A DNA stretch of 34,604 nucleotides from JAMXLO01 sp035569235 (GTDB taxonomy: Bacteria; Pseudomonadota; Alphaproteobacteria; Acetobacterales; Acetobacteraceae): the NCBI GenBank assembly GCA_035569235.1, contig DATMND010000063.1, forward strand, positions 1 through 34,604, given 5' to 3'. Shown piece by piece: positions 23,308 through 31,144 of the stretch. Within the stretch, counting starts at the first letter, position 1. Every line of letters begins with the position of its first letter. The notes beneath the pieces were generated by a model, which ran no database searches, was not told the DNA's origin, and was given only the letters and a program-made list of their open reading frames with translations. A program made the position numbers and the translations under genes.

Positions 23308-24202
23308 CGACGGGCTCGCATCGACCGGAACCGTCAAACGCATCGAGCTTCCGGCGCGGATTGGACGGGCGCTGATCACCGGCGCCACCGGCTTCCTCGG
23401 GCAGCACTTGGCAGGGGCGCTCAAAACGGCTGGGGTCGAGGTGCTGCGCACTGCACGCAGTGTAGGTAGCGACATGATGACCGACCCGTTGCCGCTGGAA
23501 GGGATCGATCACGTCTTCCATCTTGCGGCGATGACCGGCCCGCAGGATTCCTGGCAGGACCCGGCCGCGGTGCTGTTCACCAACACCCACGGTACGATCC
23601 GCGTGTTAGACCAGTGCCGGCGACATCGCTGCCCGGTTACCCTCGCCAGCTCTTACGTCTACGGAACACCCGACCGTCTGCCCGTCGATGAAACCCATCC
23701 GGCGCGGCCCAACAACCCGTATGCGCTATCGAAGTTCCTGGCGGAAGAGGCCGGCCGGGGATTTGCCGCGATGTACGGCCTGCCAGTTGCGGTGATGCGC
23801 GTCTTCAACCTTTACGGCCCGGGTCAAAGTGAGCAGTTCCTGGTGCCACATGTCATGCGCCAGGTATTGGACCCCAACTGCCCGGAGATCGTAGTTGCCG
23901 ACCTCAAACCCCGGCGAGACTACGTCCATGTAAGCGATGTGGTGTGCGCCTTTGCTGCCACAATTGGATTCCAGGGCTTCGGTATCTTCAATGTCGGCAC
24001 TGGCGTATCGCATTCGGTGCAGGAGCTCATTCAACTTGCCTGCGAGGCGGCCGACGTGAGCAAACCATGGCGTCAGACTGGAGAGCTCCGGACAGCCGAA
24101 GTGCCTGACACCGTTGCCAATGTCGCGAGGATCGCAAAGACCTTCGGCTGGCGGCCGCAAGTTAGCCTCGCAGCCGGGCTGTGTGACCTGGCGAGACAAT
24201 AA
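23297..24202 (+). CDS. NAD-dependent epimerase/dehydratase (extended SDR), possible Rmd-like reductase
   Basis: 301 residues from ATG 23297, inside the end of the preceding gene; GAGGAA lies 10 bases upstream, and the Rossmann fold then starts at the usual distance. GATGFLG (29-35) binds NAD(P), S118-S119-Y120 and Y142-x3-K146 (YALSK) form the catalytic set, and RVFNLYGPGQ, RRDYVHVSDV and FNVGTG are standard extended-SDR blocks. With gmd in the cluster, a GDP-4-dehydro-6-deoxymannose reductase (Rmd, giving GDP-D-rhamnose) is attractive, but a 4-epimerase or other sugar-modifying SDR is equally compatible. Confidence 0.82.
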   Translation: MRADDGLASTGTVKRIELPARIGRALITGATGFLGQHLAGALKTAGVEVLRTARSVGSDMMTDPLPLEGIDHVFHLAAMTGPQDSWQDPAAVLFTNTHGTIRVLDQCRRHRCPVTLASSYVYGTPDRLPVDETHPARPNNPYALSKFLAEEAGRGFAAMYGLPVAVMRVFNLYGPGQSEQFLVPHVMRQVLDPNCPEIVVADLKPRRDYVHVSDVVCAFAATIGFQGFGIFNVGTGVSHSVQELIQLACEAADVSKPWRQTGELRTAEVPDTVANVARIAKTFGWRPQVSLAAGLCDLARQ

Positions 24203-24204
24203 AT

Positions 24205-25215
24205 ATGTCCTTGCAGCTGATCGATATTATTTGCCCGGTCTTCCGCGAGGAAAGAGGTATCATGGCTTTCCATGACCGACTCGTTGCGGTGTTGGATGTG
24301 CTCGCGGGCAGCTACGCCTTCCACATCATCTATGTTGTGGACCCTGCAGGAGATCGCACAGAGGAAGTGCTCGCCGCCATTGCCGCACGGGACCGGCGTG
24401 TGGAAGTGCTCGTCATGTCACGCCGCTTCGGACACCAGACCTGCCTGATGGCTGGGCTTGACTTGTCGCGTGGCGCGGCGGCCATCATGCTCGACAGCGA
24501 CCAGCAGCACCCCCCGGAACTAATCCCTGTCCTATTGCGCAATTGGGAGGAGGGCGTCGAGATTGTGCAGACTATTCGCGGCGAAACCTCGGAGACTGGG
24601 CTGCTGAAGCGTCTGACCTCGCGGTGGTTCTATCAGCTCTATCGCCGTCTTGGCAGCATGGACCTGCCAGTCGGAGCGGCCGATTTCCGTCTGCTGGGGC
24701 AGCCGGTCGTGCAGCTGTTTCGCACAAAGCTGCGCGAACAGAATCCCTTTCTGCGCGGCTTGGTCCATTGGGTCGGCTTCAACATTCGCTATGTCGCCTT
24801 CGAACCGGAAGCCCGCCCTTTTGGCCGCTCCGCTTATCGACCGCTCACTTTGCTGAAGTTCGCGTTGAACGGCTGGTGCTCGTTCTCCAAGACGCCATTG
24901 CGGATCTGCGTCATCACAGGCCTGGCGTTGGCAGTACTGGCCGCGATAGCCACTGTGCTGCAGGTCTTCGTCTACATGTCCGGTCACGCGGACGTACCAG
25001 GCTGGCTGACACTGATCGTGGTGACCACTTTCCTGGGCGGTGTGCAATTGGTGTTCCTCGGCGTGATCGGTGAATATGTCGGCCTCATTTTCGACGAGGT
25101 GAAGGCACGCCCCCGTTACATCGTGCAGCAGCATTACCATAGCCGCGACGTACCCGCGACGGCAGAGCGGACCAAAGGCCCATCCGACGAGTCGGTCGGC
25201 GTGCACACGCTATGA
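24205..25215 (+). CDS. GT2 glycosyltransferase with C-terminal membrane hairpin (DPM1/GtrB/ArnC-like)
   Basis: 336 residues. A GT-A domain carries the D97-S-D99-Q-Q-H-P-P signature typical of polyprenyl-phosphate glycosyltransferases, followed by FRLLGQPVV, QNPFLRGL, VGF and RPFGRSAY. Two membrane segments follow (about 232-256 and 267-295, ending GEYVGLIFDEVKARPRYI). Such enzymes load a sugar onto undecaprenyl phosphate for later use by a GT-C enzyme; the membrane protein at 20664 is a candidate partner. It starts two bases after the SDR stop, and its own stop overlaps the next start (ATGA), so these genes are one operon. Confidence 0.88.
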   Translation: MSLQLIDIICPVFREERGIMAFHDRLVAVLDVLAGSYAFHIIYVVDPAGDRTEEVLAAIAARDRRVEVLVMSRRFGHQTCLMAGLDLSRGAAAIMLDSDQQHPPELIPVLLRNWEEGVEIVQTIRGETSETGLLKRLTSRWFYQLYRRLGSMDLPVGAADFRLLGQPVVQLFRTKLREQNPFLRGLVHWVGFNIRYVAFEPEARPFGRSAYRPLTLLKFALNGWCSFSKTPLRICVITGLALAVLAAIATVLQVFVYMSGHADVPGWLTLIVVTTFLGGVQLVFLGVIGEYVGLIFDEVKARPRYIVQQHYHSRDVPATAERTKGPSDESVGVHTL

Positions 25216-26477
25216 TGCCAAGCATCGAGCCTTCGGCCGCGCCGAGCCCGCCCGGCATCGCCAGTCCAAATCGACAACGGTTGGACGAGGTGGTAGTTGG
25301 CCGCGCTGTATCATTCGTTGCGGCCGATTTCGCCTCGGCTCGGCCACGGATCGCGGCAACGCTCAATGGCACGCGAGTGCTCGTTATCGGCGGCGGCGGC
25401 TCGATCGGCGGAGCGACAGTGCAACTGCTGTCGACATTCCGGCCGCGTGCGATTCACGTGATCGACGCATCAGAGAACTATCTGGCGGATCTGGTTCGCA
25501 ACCTCCGCGGCAGAACTCAAGGTTTGGAGGTCGAGGATTTCCGCACCCTGCCGCTGAACTACGGGAGTCCCCTGATGCGCAGCTTTCTGGAAGCTGCCGA
25601 ACCGTATGACACCGTGCTCAACTTCGCCGCACTCAAGCATGTCCGGTCTGAGAAGGATGTGTATTCGCTGCTGCAAATGATTGACACCAACGTGGTATGC
25701 CATGCCAGATTCAAACGTTGGCTGAGGCAATACCAACACGCTTGCAGCTATTTCGCGGTCTCCACCGACAAAGCGGCCAACCCGACCAGCGTCATGGGGG
25801 CAAGCAAGCGGCTGATGGAAGATGTAACCTTCGCGATACGCACTTGCGGCGACCGCGCGAATACCTCGGCCCGTTTCGCCAATGTCGCCTACTCAAATGG
25901 CAGCCTGTCTGCTGCATTCCTGGAACGGCTGGCGCGTCGCCAACCTTTGGCGGCGCCGCGCGACACCTCGCGCTATTTCATGACGCAGGGCGAAGCGGCG
26001 GAGATCTGCGTGCTGGCCGCCCTGGCGGTCCCTGACGGCATGGTCCTGATCCCGCGCCTGGACCCGCGCAGCCAGTTGCGGGAGTTGGGCGTGGTAGCCG
26101 AGCAGGTGCTGCACGCTCATGGTTTGCGTGCCGTGCACTACGAGGACGAATCGGCAGCGCGACGGGACGTTGAACGCCTGGCTCGGCATGGCGCTTGGCC
26201 GCTGTTGCTGACCCCACTCGATACGAGTGGGGAGAAGCCATACGAGGAGTTCGTTGGGCACGCCGAGCACGCCGAGGAGCTTGGCTTCGCCGCTTTGCTC
26301 GGCATCCGCCATCTGCCAGGCAGCGGGGAATTGGACGAGGTGCTGGAGGTGCTTGAGCGCATGGTGACCGAACCTGCGGTTTCGCTGCGCAAGCAGGACG
26401 TGGTGGCGTTGATCTCCCGCGCCGTGCCGCATTTCCAACATGTCGAAACCGGCCGCGATCTGGACCAGCGCCTATGA
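25212..26477 (+). CDS. CapD/FlaA1-like NDP-sugar dehydratase/epimerase (Polysacc_synt_2)
   Basis: 421 residues, a soluble form lacking the N-terminal membrane domain of CapD/WbpM. The NAD-binding loop is IGGGGSIGGATVQLL (59-73); LNFAALKHVRSEKD, AVSTDKAANPTSVMGASKR (182-200) and FANVAYSNGSL are the family blocks. As in FlaA1/PglF-type enzymes, Met (M195) occupies the position of the usual catalytic Tyr in the M-x3-K motif (K199). The C-terminal ~110 residues, including LDTSGEKPYEEFVG, extend beyond the core. Likely a 4,6-dehydratase or 5,6-dehydratase/epimerase acting on a UDP- or other NDP-sugar. The start overlaps the preceding stop in an ATGA; its stop overlaps the next start in the same way. 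Confidence 0.82.
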   Translation: MMPSIEPSAAPSPPGIASPNRQRLDEVVVGRAVSFVAADFASARPRIAATLNGTRVLVIGGGGSIGGATVQLLSTFRPRAIHVIDASENYLADLVRNLRGRTQGLEVEDFRTLPLNYGSPLMRSFLEAAEPYDTVLNFAALKHVRSEKDVYSLLQMIDTNVVCHARFKRWLRQYQHACSYFAVSTDKAANPTSVMGASKRLMEDVTFAIRTCGDRANTSARFANVAYSNGSLSAAFLERLARRQPLAAPRDTSRYFMTQGEAAEICVLAALAVPDGMVLIPRLDPRSQLRELGVVAEQVLHAHGLRAVHYEDESAARRDVERLARHGAWPLLLTPLDTSGEKPYEEFVGHAEHAEELGFAALLGIRHLPGSGELDEVLEVLERMVTEPAVSLRKQDVVALISRAVPHFQHVETGRDLDQRL

Positions 26478-27415
26478 ACGGACCGTCGCAGGCATCCCTT
26501 CCCGAAATCGATCAGCCGGAACGGCCGAAAGGCGCCTCCCCGTGGCTCTGCTTGACGTGCGGCGGCGCGTATGGCCCCAGCCGCATTTCGGGCCTGCTGA
26601 GATGCCGTGCCTGCGGGTTCATGACCGCGGATGTCCGCCTTGGCGACGGGGCGTTGGCCGCACTTTACGGGCGCGACTATTTTCATGGCGAGGAGTACCA
26701 TGACTACCTGGCCGAGGAAGAAAGCCTGCGAGCAAATTTCGCACGGCGGATCGTTACATTACGCCAGCATGTGCCGAACTTGGCCGAGGCGGTTCTATTC
26801 GAGATCGGCTGCGCCTATGGATTCTTTCTCGAGGAGGTGAAAGACGTCGTTCACCAAACGTCAGGAATCGACATTTCCGCTGATGCTGTCCGCCATGCAG
26901 TCGAGCTGTTGGGGGTGAACGCCATTTGTGGTGACTACTTGCGGACGGATATCGGCCGGCGTCCCGACTTGATTGTGATGTGGGACACCATTGAGCATCT
27001 CGCGCGACCTGATCTGTTTCTGGCCAAGGCGGCGCGGGACCTTCGACCCGGCGGGTATATCGCTATCACCACGGGCGATATCGGCAGTCCTTTCGCTCGC
27101 TTTCGGGGCGGCCGCTGGCGGATGATTCACCCGCCGACGCACCTGCACTACTTTTCAGCCAGCACCCTGCGACTGGTGTTGGAAAGGACGGGCTTCGAGG
27201 TGGTGCATCTCAGCCATCCGGGAGTAACTCGCAACGTACTTTCATCGCTGTACATCATTTTTGCCCTAAAGATGGGGACGCCAGCGCTGTTCGAACTTGT
27301 ACGACGCCTGCGGATCCTGGACTTCTCTGTGACGCTGAACCTTTTCGACATTATGTTCGTAATCGCCCGCACACATGGGACAAACGCTCCGGTGCCGCAG
27401 TCACCGTGCAGGTAA
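26474..27415 (+). CDS. class I SAM methyltransferase with N-terminal zinc ribbon
   Basis: 313 residues. Residues 26-47 hold C-x2-C ... C-x2-C (CLTCGG, RCRACGF), a small zinc-ribbon. YGRDYFHGEEYHDY follows, then the methyltransferase core with VLFEIGCAYGFFLEEV (SAM loop, 107-122), SGIDISADAV, LIVMWDTIEHLARPDLFL and LRPGGYIAITTGD. Zinc-ribbon plus Methyltransf_23-type cores are common in surface-glycan clusters, where they C- or O-methylate sugars. It is the last gene of the operon, with its start overlapping the CapD-like stop. Its 3' end overlaps a minus-strand frame by 15 bases. Confidence 0.85.
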   Translation: MNGPSQASLPEIDQPERPKGASPWLCLTCGGAYGPSRISGLLRCRACGFMTADVRLGDGALAALYGRDYFHGEEYHDYLAEEESLRANFARRIVTLRQHVPNLAEAVLFEIGCAYGFFLEEVKDVVHQTSGIDISADAVRHAVELLGVNAICGDYLRTDIGRRPDLIVMWDTIEHLARPDLFLAKAARDLRPGGYIAITTGDIGSPFARFRGGRWRMIHPPTHLHYFSASTLRLVLERTGFEVVHLSHPGVTRNVLSSLYIIFALKMGTPALFELVRRLRILDFSVTLNLFDIMFVIARTHGTNAPVPQSPCR

Positions 27416-27889
27416 CGTTAGTTTGCATCTTCCGTCGACAGCCGGTTCTGGTCCGGCGTCGGCCTCTTCGGCCCGATCTGCCCTGCGAGGCGACGATCGG
27501 TCCCCTTCGACGCGAATAATTCGGGAAATCTGTCGCGTCATTTCGCCCAGATTGTCGCGCAGTACCGCATGGCGTAACAACATGTGTCAGCCTGTCATAA
27601 GCGTCGAATGCCGGGCGACATTGCGAACGATCGTGCGTACTGCCAACGCTTCCGCATCCATTTGGGGAATGCGGTGGTGCGCCAAAGCAAGCCACACCTG
27701 CCTATCGAGCCGAGAGCGGGCATCGAGCAGGTCGAATGCATCCTGGGTCAGTTCCTCGGCTGGCGGCGAACGGAGCGCCGACGGCAGCTCCGCCGTCTCG
27801 TTCATCCGGCCGCGGATGAACGGCCGGCCCAGCCAAGCCTGCAGGTTGGCATCATAATGGCCGCCAGACTTTGGTACGAAGTCTTGTAG
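27401..27889 (-). pseudogene. two consecutive in-phase minus-strand frames, unidentified
   Basis: On the minus strand one phase is open from ATG 27889 to 27587 (about 100 residues: MLQDFVPKSGGHYDANLQAW to NVARHSTLMTG). After TGA-CAC it restarts at ATG 27583 (60 residues, MLLRHAVLRDNLGEMTRQIS, stop at 27401). Composition looks protein-like. The piece ending in 'LLDARSRLDRQVW' is loosely reminiscent of the C-terminus of sulfotransferase-type proteins, but I cannot confirm that. The 5' side abuts the IstB remnant at about 28000, so it may be a gene truncated by an IS21 insertion, with one stop mutation splitting its 3' part. Convergent with the methyltransferase gene. Confidence 0.3.
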
Positions 27890-28148
27890 CATCGCTTTGG
27901 GCCTGTCGGTATGTGGCGGGTGGGACGAACCCACTGGCGCGGGAGCATCGCATAGTGTCGCGCGGCGGGCCCGCACGCCGATCGCTCTTTGGTGGCCGAG
28001 GTTGCACCTCCAGGCGTCGGCAAATCGCATCTCGGGGCCGCGCTCGGTCATGCCATGATCGAAGCCGGCTATCGCGTGCTGTTCGCCCGTACGACCCACC
28101 TCGTCCAGCACATTCAGGCGGCACGTCAGGATCGCAAACTGGCAACCG

Positions 28149-28170
28149 CCCCCCGCCTTCGCAGGGGCAG
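28149..28170. repeat. short palindrome in the istB remnant, copy 1
   Basis: CCCCCCGCCTTCGCAGGGGCAG: the arms CCCC and GGGG flank GCCTTCGC. It shares the core CCCC-n-GCCTTCGC-n-GGGGCAG with the copy at 28352-28373. It sits where the reading frame of istB shifts and is extra relative to the usual IstB sequence. Confidence 0.55.
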
Positions 28171-28351
28171 AGCTCGAGAAACTCGACAAATACCATCTGC
28201 TGGTCCTCGACGATCTGTCCTACGTCCAGAAGAGCCAGGCCAAGACCAGCGTCATCTTCGAACTGATCTCCGCCCGCTACGAGCGCCGATCCTTGCTGAT
28301 TACCGCGAATCAGCCCGTCGGCGCATGGGATGCGATCTTCCCGGATCCCGT

Positions 28352-28373
28352 CCCCAGCCTTCGCTTGGGGCAG
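28352..28373. repeat. short palindrome in the istB remnant, copy 2
   Basis: CCCCAGCCTTCGCTTGGGGCAG, the second copy of the palindrome. It lies exactly between FPDP and the MTVAAIDRL block that is normally contiguous (PDPAMTVAAIDR) in IstB proteins, and it shifts the frame. An inserted REP-like unit is the natural reading. Confidence 0.6.
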
Positions 28374-28545
28374 GCATGACCGTCGCCGCGATCGACCGCC
28401 TCGTGCATCACTCGATCATCCTGGAGATGAACACCGACAGCTACCGGCGCAAATCGGCCGAAACAAAACGGCCAGCCAAATGAGCCACGACACTTGGGCA
28501 AACCACCCGCTTGCCGGCCTTCCCGACCGCCAAGGCTATCGTTAA

Positions 28546-28720
28546 TCATGTGGGCCAGAGCGCCAGGAGTGCCCGAAAGGTTGGAAGTTCCAGCGGGCGC
28601 AGTTCCAAGACCAACACTGTTATGAGGACGGCGAACACGCCATCGGAGAACATGCTCAGCCGCTCAGGGGTTGCTCTAGGGTGGAGCGCGGCCGTGGCCC
28701 CTTGCTTTGCGTTGCCGCCG
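28546..28720 (-). pseudogene. TMEM175 (DUF1211) potassium-channel-like protein, N-terminal fragment
   Basis: Minus-strand TPERLSMFSDGVFAVLITVL and VLELRPLELPTFRALLALWP carry the F-S-D-G motif and the first helix of bacterial TMEM175 proteins. The frame then stops at 28546-28548 after only the first helix; family members have about 200 residues and six helices. The break is about 60 bases from the end of the istB remnant, so the IS21 insertion probably removed the rest. The upstream start is unclear: no ATG is found close to TPERL in this frame. Confidence 0.6.
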
Positions 28721-28896
28721 TTACCATCGAGGAGAGCGCGGCGAGGTGACTTGGCGGGGCGGTTTTCGGGATGCGATATTTTGTTGAATTGCCGATTGGC
28801 TCGCCACCAGTCAGAGGCTCCCGGCCGCTCACGCATCTCCAATGGGATGCGGCACCGCCCACGCCGACATTGGCGAGCAGGACACGCGCGCGAGGA

Positions 28897-28919
28897 CCGC
28901 CCGGACGGGCGGCCCTTTT
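28897..28919 (+). terminator. intrinsic-type hairpin with T-run
   Basis: CCGCCCG-GA-CGGGCGG is followed by CCCTTTT in plus orientation. No intact plus-strand gene ends nearby, so it may belong to a lost gene. It also lies 20 bases beyond the 3' end of the minus-strand VOC gene and might act there, though without a T-run on that strand. Confidence 0.4.
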
Positions 28920-28939
28920 GAGTCCTTATCTGCGACCGT

Positions 28940-29326
28940 TCAGGCAGCCGGCATGCGATGAACCGCACACAGTTTGTTGCCGTCAGGATCACGCAGGTAA
29001 GCAAGGTACATCGAACCGGCGCCGCCCTGACGAACGCCGGGCGGGTCCTCGATCGACCTCCCGCCGTTCGCGACTCCGGCTTTGTGCCAGGCGGCGGCTT
29101 GTTCCGGGCCTGCCATCGTGAAGCCGACCGTGCCGCCGTTGGCGTGTGTGCAAGCCTTGCCATCGATGGGTTTGCTGACCATGAACACCCCGCCGTTATG
29201 CGCGTAGATCAGCCGACCCTTGGCGTCCTCCACCCCGGGCTTGCCGCCCATCGCGCCAAACACGGCGTCGTAGAATTTCTTCGAACGAGCGATATCGTCG
29301 CTTCCGACCATAACATGACTGAACAT
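28940..29326 (-). CDS. VOC (glyoxalase/bleomycin-resistance-like) family protein
   Basis: 128 residues from ATG 29326, which follows GGGGAG by about 9 bases; a GTG/ATG further upstream would add nine residues lacking similarity. MFSHVMVGSDDIARSKKFYD (His4 as a first metal ligand), then YAHNGGVFMVSKP, GFTMAGPEQAAAWHKAGVAN, and the closing YLAYLRDPDGNKLCAVHR. This is a single VOC module of two beta-alpha-beta-beta-beta units that would dimerise. The final metal-binding Glu usual after GN-K/R is not evident (CAVH instead), so glyoxalase I activity is doubtful. Function unknown. It stands alone between mobile-element scars. Confidence 0.85.
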   Translation of the reverse strand: MFSHVMVGSDDIARSKKFYDAVFGAMGGKPGVEDAKGRLIYAHNGGVFMVSKPIDGKACTHANGGTVGFTMAGPEQAAAWHKAGVANGGRSIEDPPGVRQGGAGSMYLAYLRDPDGNKLCAVHRMPAA

Positions 29327-29420
29327 TCCGTTTTCTCCCCACCAAAGCCACACGAGATCGCTGCTTGCGCGCCATCATGAGAGCACGGATTGCAGGCCGC
29401 GAAAAGAGCCACCGCTCATT

Positions 29421-29735
29421 CGTTATTCGTCGGCCACGGCCGCGCTCGACCGGGAATGGCTGCCTCCAGGCGGCGAAAGCTCGCCCGCGCGGTGTTGCTG
29501 CAAGGCGGTTCCATTCGGCCCGGTAACCCGCGAATGGCCGCGCGCGCTCAATCCCGATGGGTGCTGGGTTGCCAACACGCGCACCATCTGGACTCACCTG
29601 GTCATCAAGTACGCCGACGACTATGCAAAATCCAACGATGAGCTAAAGCTCTACCGAAACGCAGATGTCACATCCGAAACCGGGATCTTGAACCGGCAGC
29701 AGGCGGATTCGGCGCCGGAGACTCTGACCATCTGA
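29421..29735 (+). pseudogene. start-less reading frame, probable gene remnant
   Basis: One plus-strand phase is open from before 29403 to TGA 29733-29735 without any ATG or GTG. It reads ...ALDREWLPPGGESSP..., PVTREWPRALNPDGCWVANT, RTIWTHLVIKYADDYAKSND, ELKLYRNADVTSETGILNRQ and a short tail. The composition is convincing for a protein, and the frame is not a shadow of a known gene on the other strand. No family recognised. It is best read as the 3' part of a gene that lost its start. Confidence 0.3.
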
Positions 29736-29798
29736 TGGCGAGGCGCCGAGCGCCTGCGCCTAAGCTTTACAGGGGCAATGCGTCAGCTACCCCGCTGG

Positions 29799-30425
29799 TC
29801 AAGGATAAGGCTCCTTGCGGAGGTTGAAGGCGATCGAGATCCGCGCGCTGCTGCCGTTATGCGGAAACACCATGTGCAACAGATAGCTTGGAAACAGCAC
29901 CATCAATCCCGGCTGCGGGTTAATGAAAATGCTGTCCGGCACCACCGACGGGAGGAACATGGTGGCGCGCGCCGGGCAGGGATCGAAAACGTGCAGCGGC
30001 GTGGTGCCGTCGGTACCGACCGGATCACCGGTATCGACATAGTATGTTCCCGACCAGGTCGACGCGGGATGCACGTGCATCTTGTTGAAATCGCCGGCGC
30101 GGTTGACGTTGACCCAGGCGCCGAGCGTCCACTGCATAGGCCCGATCTTCTTCCGGTATTCGGCGGCAACGCACTGTGTTGCCTCATCGGCAAGCGCATA
30201 CATGTGATCGATGAGTCGCCGTCCGGCATCGCCGCAGAATTCGAGATGGCCGGTTTCGGAATGCCAGCCGCCCTGATTCGACTTGGCGGTCCCAGGGCTC
30301 TCGCTCTCATGGACTAAAATGCGTTTACGTAGCAACGCGTTGAGCTCGGGCCCATCTTCCAAAACACACGTGAGCAGCGGTGTTGCAAAGATATTCGCGT
30401 ATCGCGCCTTTGAAACATTCGGCAT
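29799..30425 (-). CDS. 2OG-Fe(II) oxygenase-like protein (TIGR02466 type)
   Basis: 208 residues from ATG 30425, with GGAG about 9 bases upstream; the frame is open to 30479, but those residues lack support. The double-stranded beta-helix signatures are NKMHVHPASTWSGTYYVD (His117 and His119, first metal-site region), FLPS, then VLFPSYLLHMVFPHNG (His184) and RISIAFNL (Arg195 for 2-oxoglutarate). This matches the putative 2OG-Fe(II) oxygenase family TIGR02466. Family members are thought to hydroxylate an unknown target. It appears intact although both flanks are fragments. Confidence 0.82.
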   Translation of the reverse strand: MPNVSKARYANIFATPLLTCVLEDGPELNALLRKRILVHESESPGTAKSNQGGWHSETGHLEFCGDAGRRLIDHMYALADEATQCVAAEYRKKIGPMQWTLGAWVNVNRAGDFNKMHVHPASTWSGTYYVDTGDPVGTDGTTPLHVFDPCPARATMFLPSVVPDSIFINPQPGLMVLFPSYLLHMVFPHNGSSARISIAFNLRKEPYP

Positions 30426-30599
30426 ATCAGCAATCTCCATCCGGCGAGGCGCCGCAGCGGCTCTGTGGGGCGCACGCACTGCTGGCCTGCTTTACGCCTA
30501 TTCCAATGGAACTTGAACCCGATGCGCTGACAGCCGCCCGCGCAGTCAGATCCGCCGAAGAGTGCAAGTTCTTGATTGCACCGACATTCTTCGTAGTTC

Positions 30600-30780
30600 G
30601 CTGCGTGTCGGGATCGGCGGCGGGCGGTTCGCGGCCGAGGCTGCGGCACCAGGCCTCGAAGCTGTGCCAGGCCGAGCGGCAGGTACGGCGCGTGCCATCG
30701 CCGCGGGCGCGGGTAGCATAGACCGCGGCGCGGCGCGACAATTCCTCGATCTCTGCGGCGCGGCCGGCGCTGTCGGGCAC
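30600..30780 (-). pseudogene. tyrosine recombinase/integrase N-terminal fragment
   Basis: Minus strand from GTG 30780: AAEIEELSRRAAVYATRARG, DGTRRTCRSAWHSFEAWCRS and LGREPPAADPDT match the SAM-like core-binding domain of phage-type integrases (helices with T-R-R-x-x-x-S/A-x-W-x-x-F-x-x-W-C). After that the frame loses similarity (at about 30603), and no catalytic R-H-R-Y domain is present. Remnant of an integrated element. Confidence 0.6.
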
Positions 30781-31144
30781 GACGGCCGCATAATAATCGG
30801 CTTCGGCCGCAATATCGGCCTGGGGTTCGGCACTCGCCCAACCGTATCAGGACGGCGCAGCTTGATATCGACATGGTTGAGCGACGTTTGAAGATTGCGC
30901 GACAGGATCACCAATCCCACCTTGGCAAGCCAAAGCGCTAAGAGCCGTCTCTAATCGCTTACAGAATGAGATCGCCGACGACCGCTTAGGGGTGGAATGC
31001 GGCCATTCTCGATTTGCCCAGACTGTGATACCCTTGGCTTGAAAGCGGTCATTTTCTTCTTGAAGCCACGACACCCAGCACTGCCCCTTTTTCAGCGCCA
31101 CCGCTGGCAGGTCGACGGGCAGAGGAATATCCTCCTTCGTGACG
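30781..31144. other. gene-free stretch before the cyclase gene
   Basis: About 360 bases. Short frames on both strands (for example minus 30847-31101 and plus 30997-31185) lack ribosome sites and known domains. The 5' part may be a remnant of the integrase fragment's upstream region. The promoter of the cyclase gene should lie here, but no clear pair of hexamers is seen. Confidence 0.35.

Larger units (their letters stand above)
28004..28483 (+). pseudogene. istB: IstB-like ATPase of an IS21-family element, disrupted
   Basis: APPGVGKSHLGAALGHAMIE carries the Walker A (GVGKS) of IstB helper ATPases. The next part, LEKLDKYHLLVLDDLSYVQK (Walker B LVLDD) through ISARYERRSLLITANQP and WDAIFPDP, is in a frame shifted by one base (about 28167-28350). 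MTVAAIDRLVHHSIILEMN and the C-terminus are back in the first frame. Each frame change coincides with a short GC-rich palindrome. The N-terminal ~100 residues and the partner IstA are missing. It is a dead remnant that marks the right side of the glycan island. Confidence 0.85.

Noticed and set aside
30847..31101. 84-codon minus-strand frame before the cyclase
   Set aside because: No similarity and no translation signal; it spans an apparent scar region.
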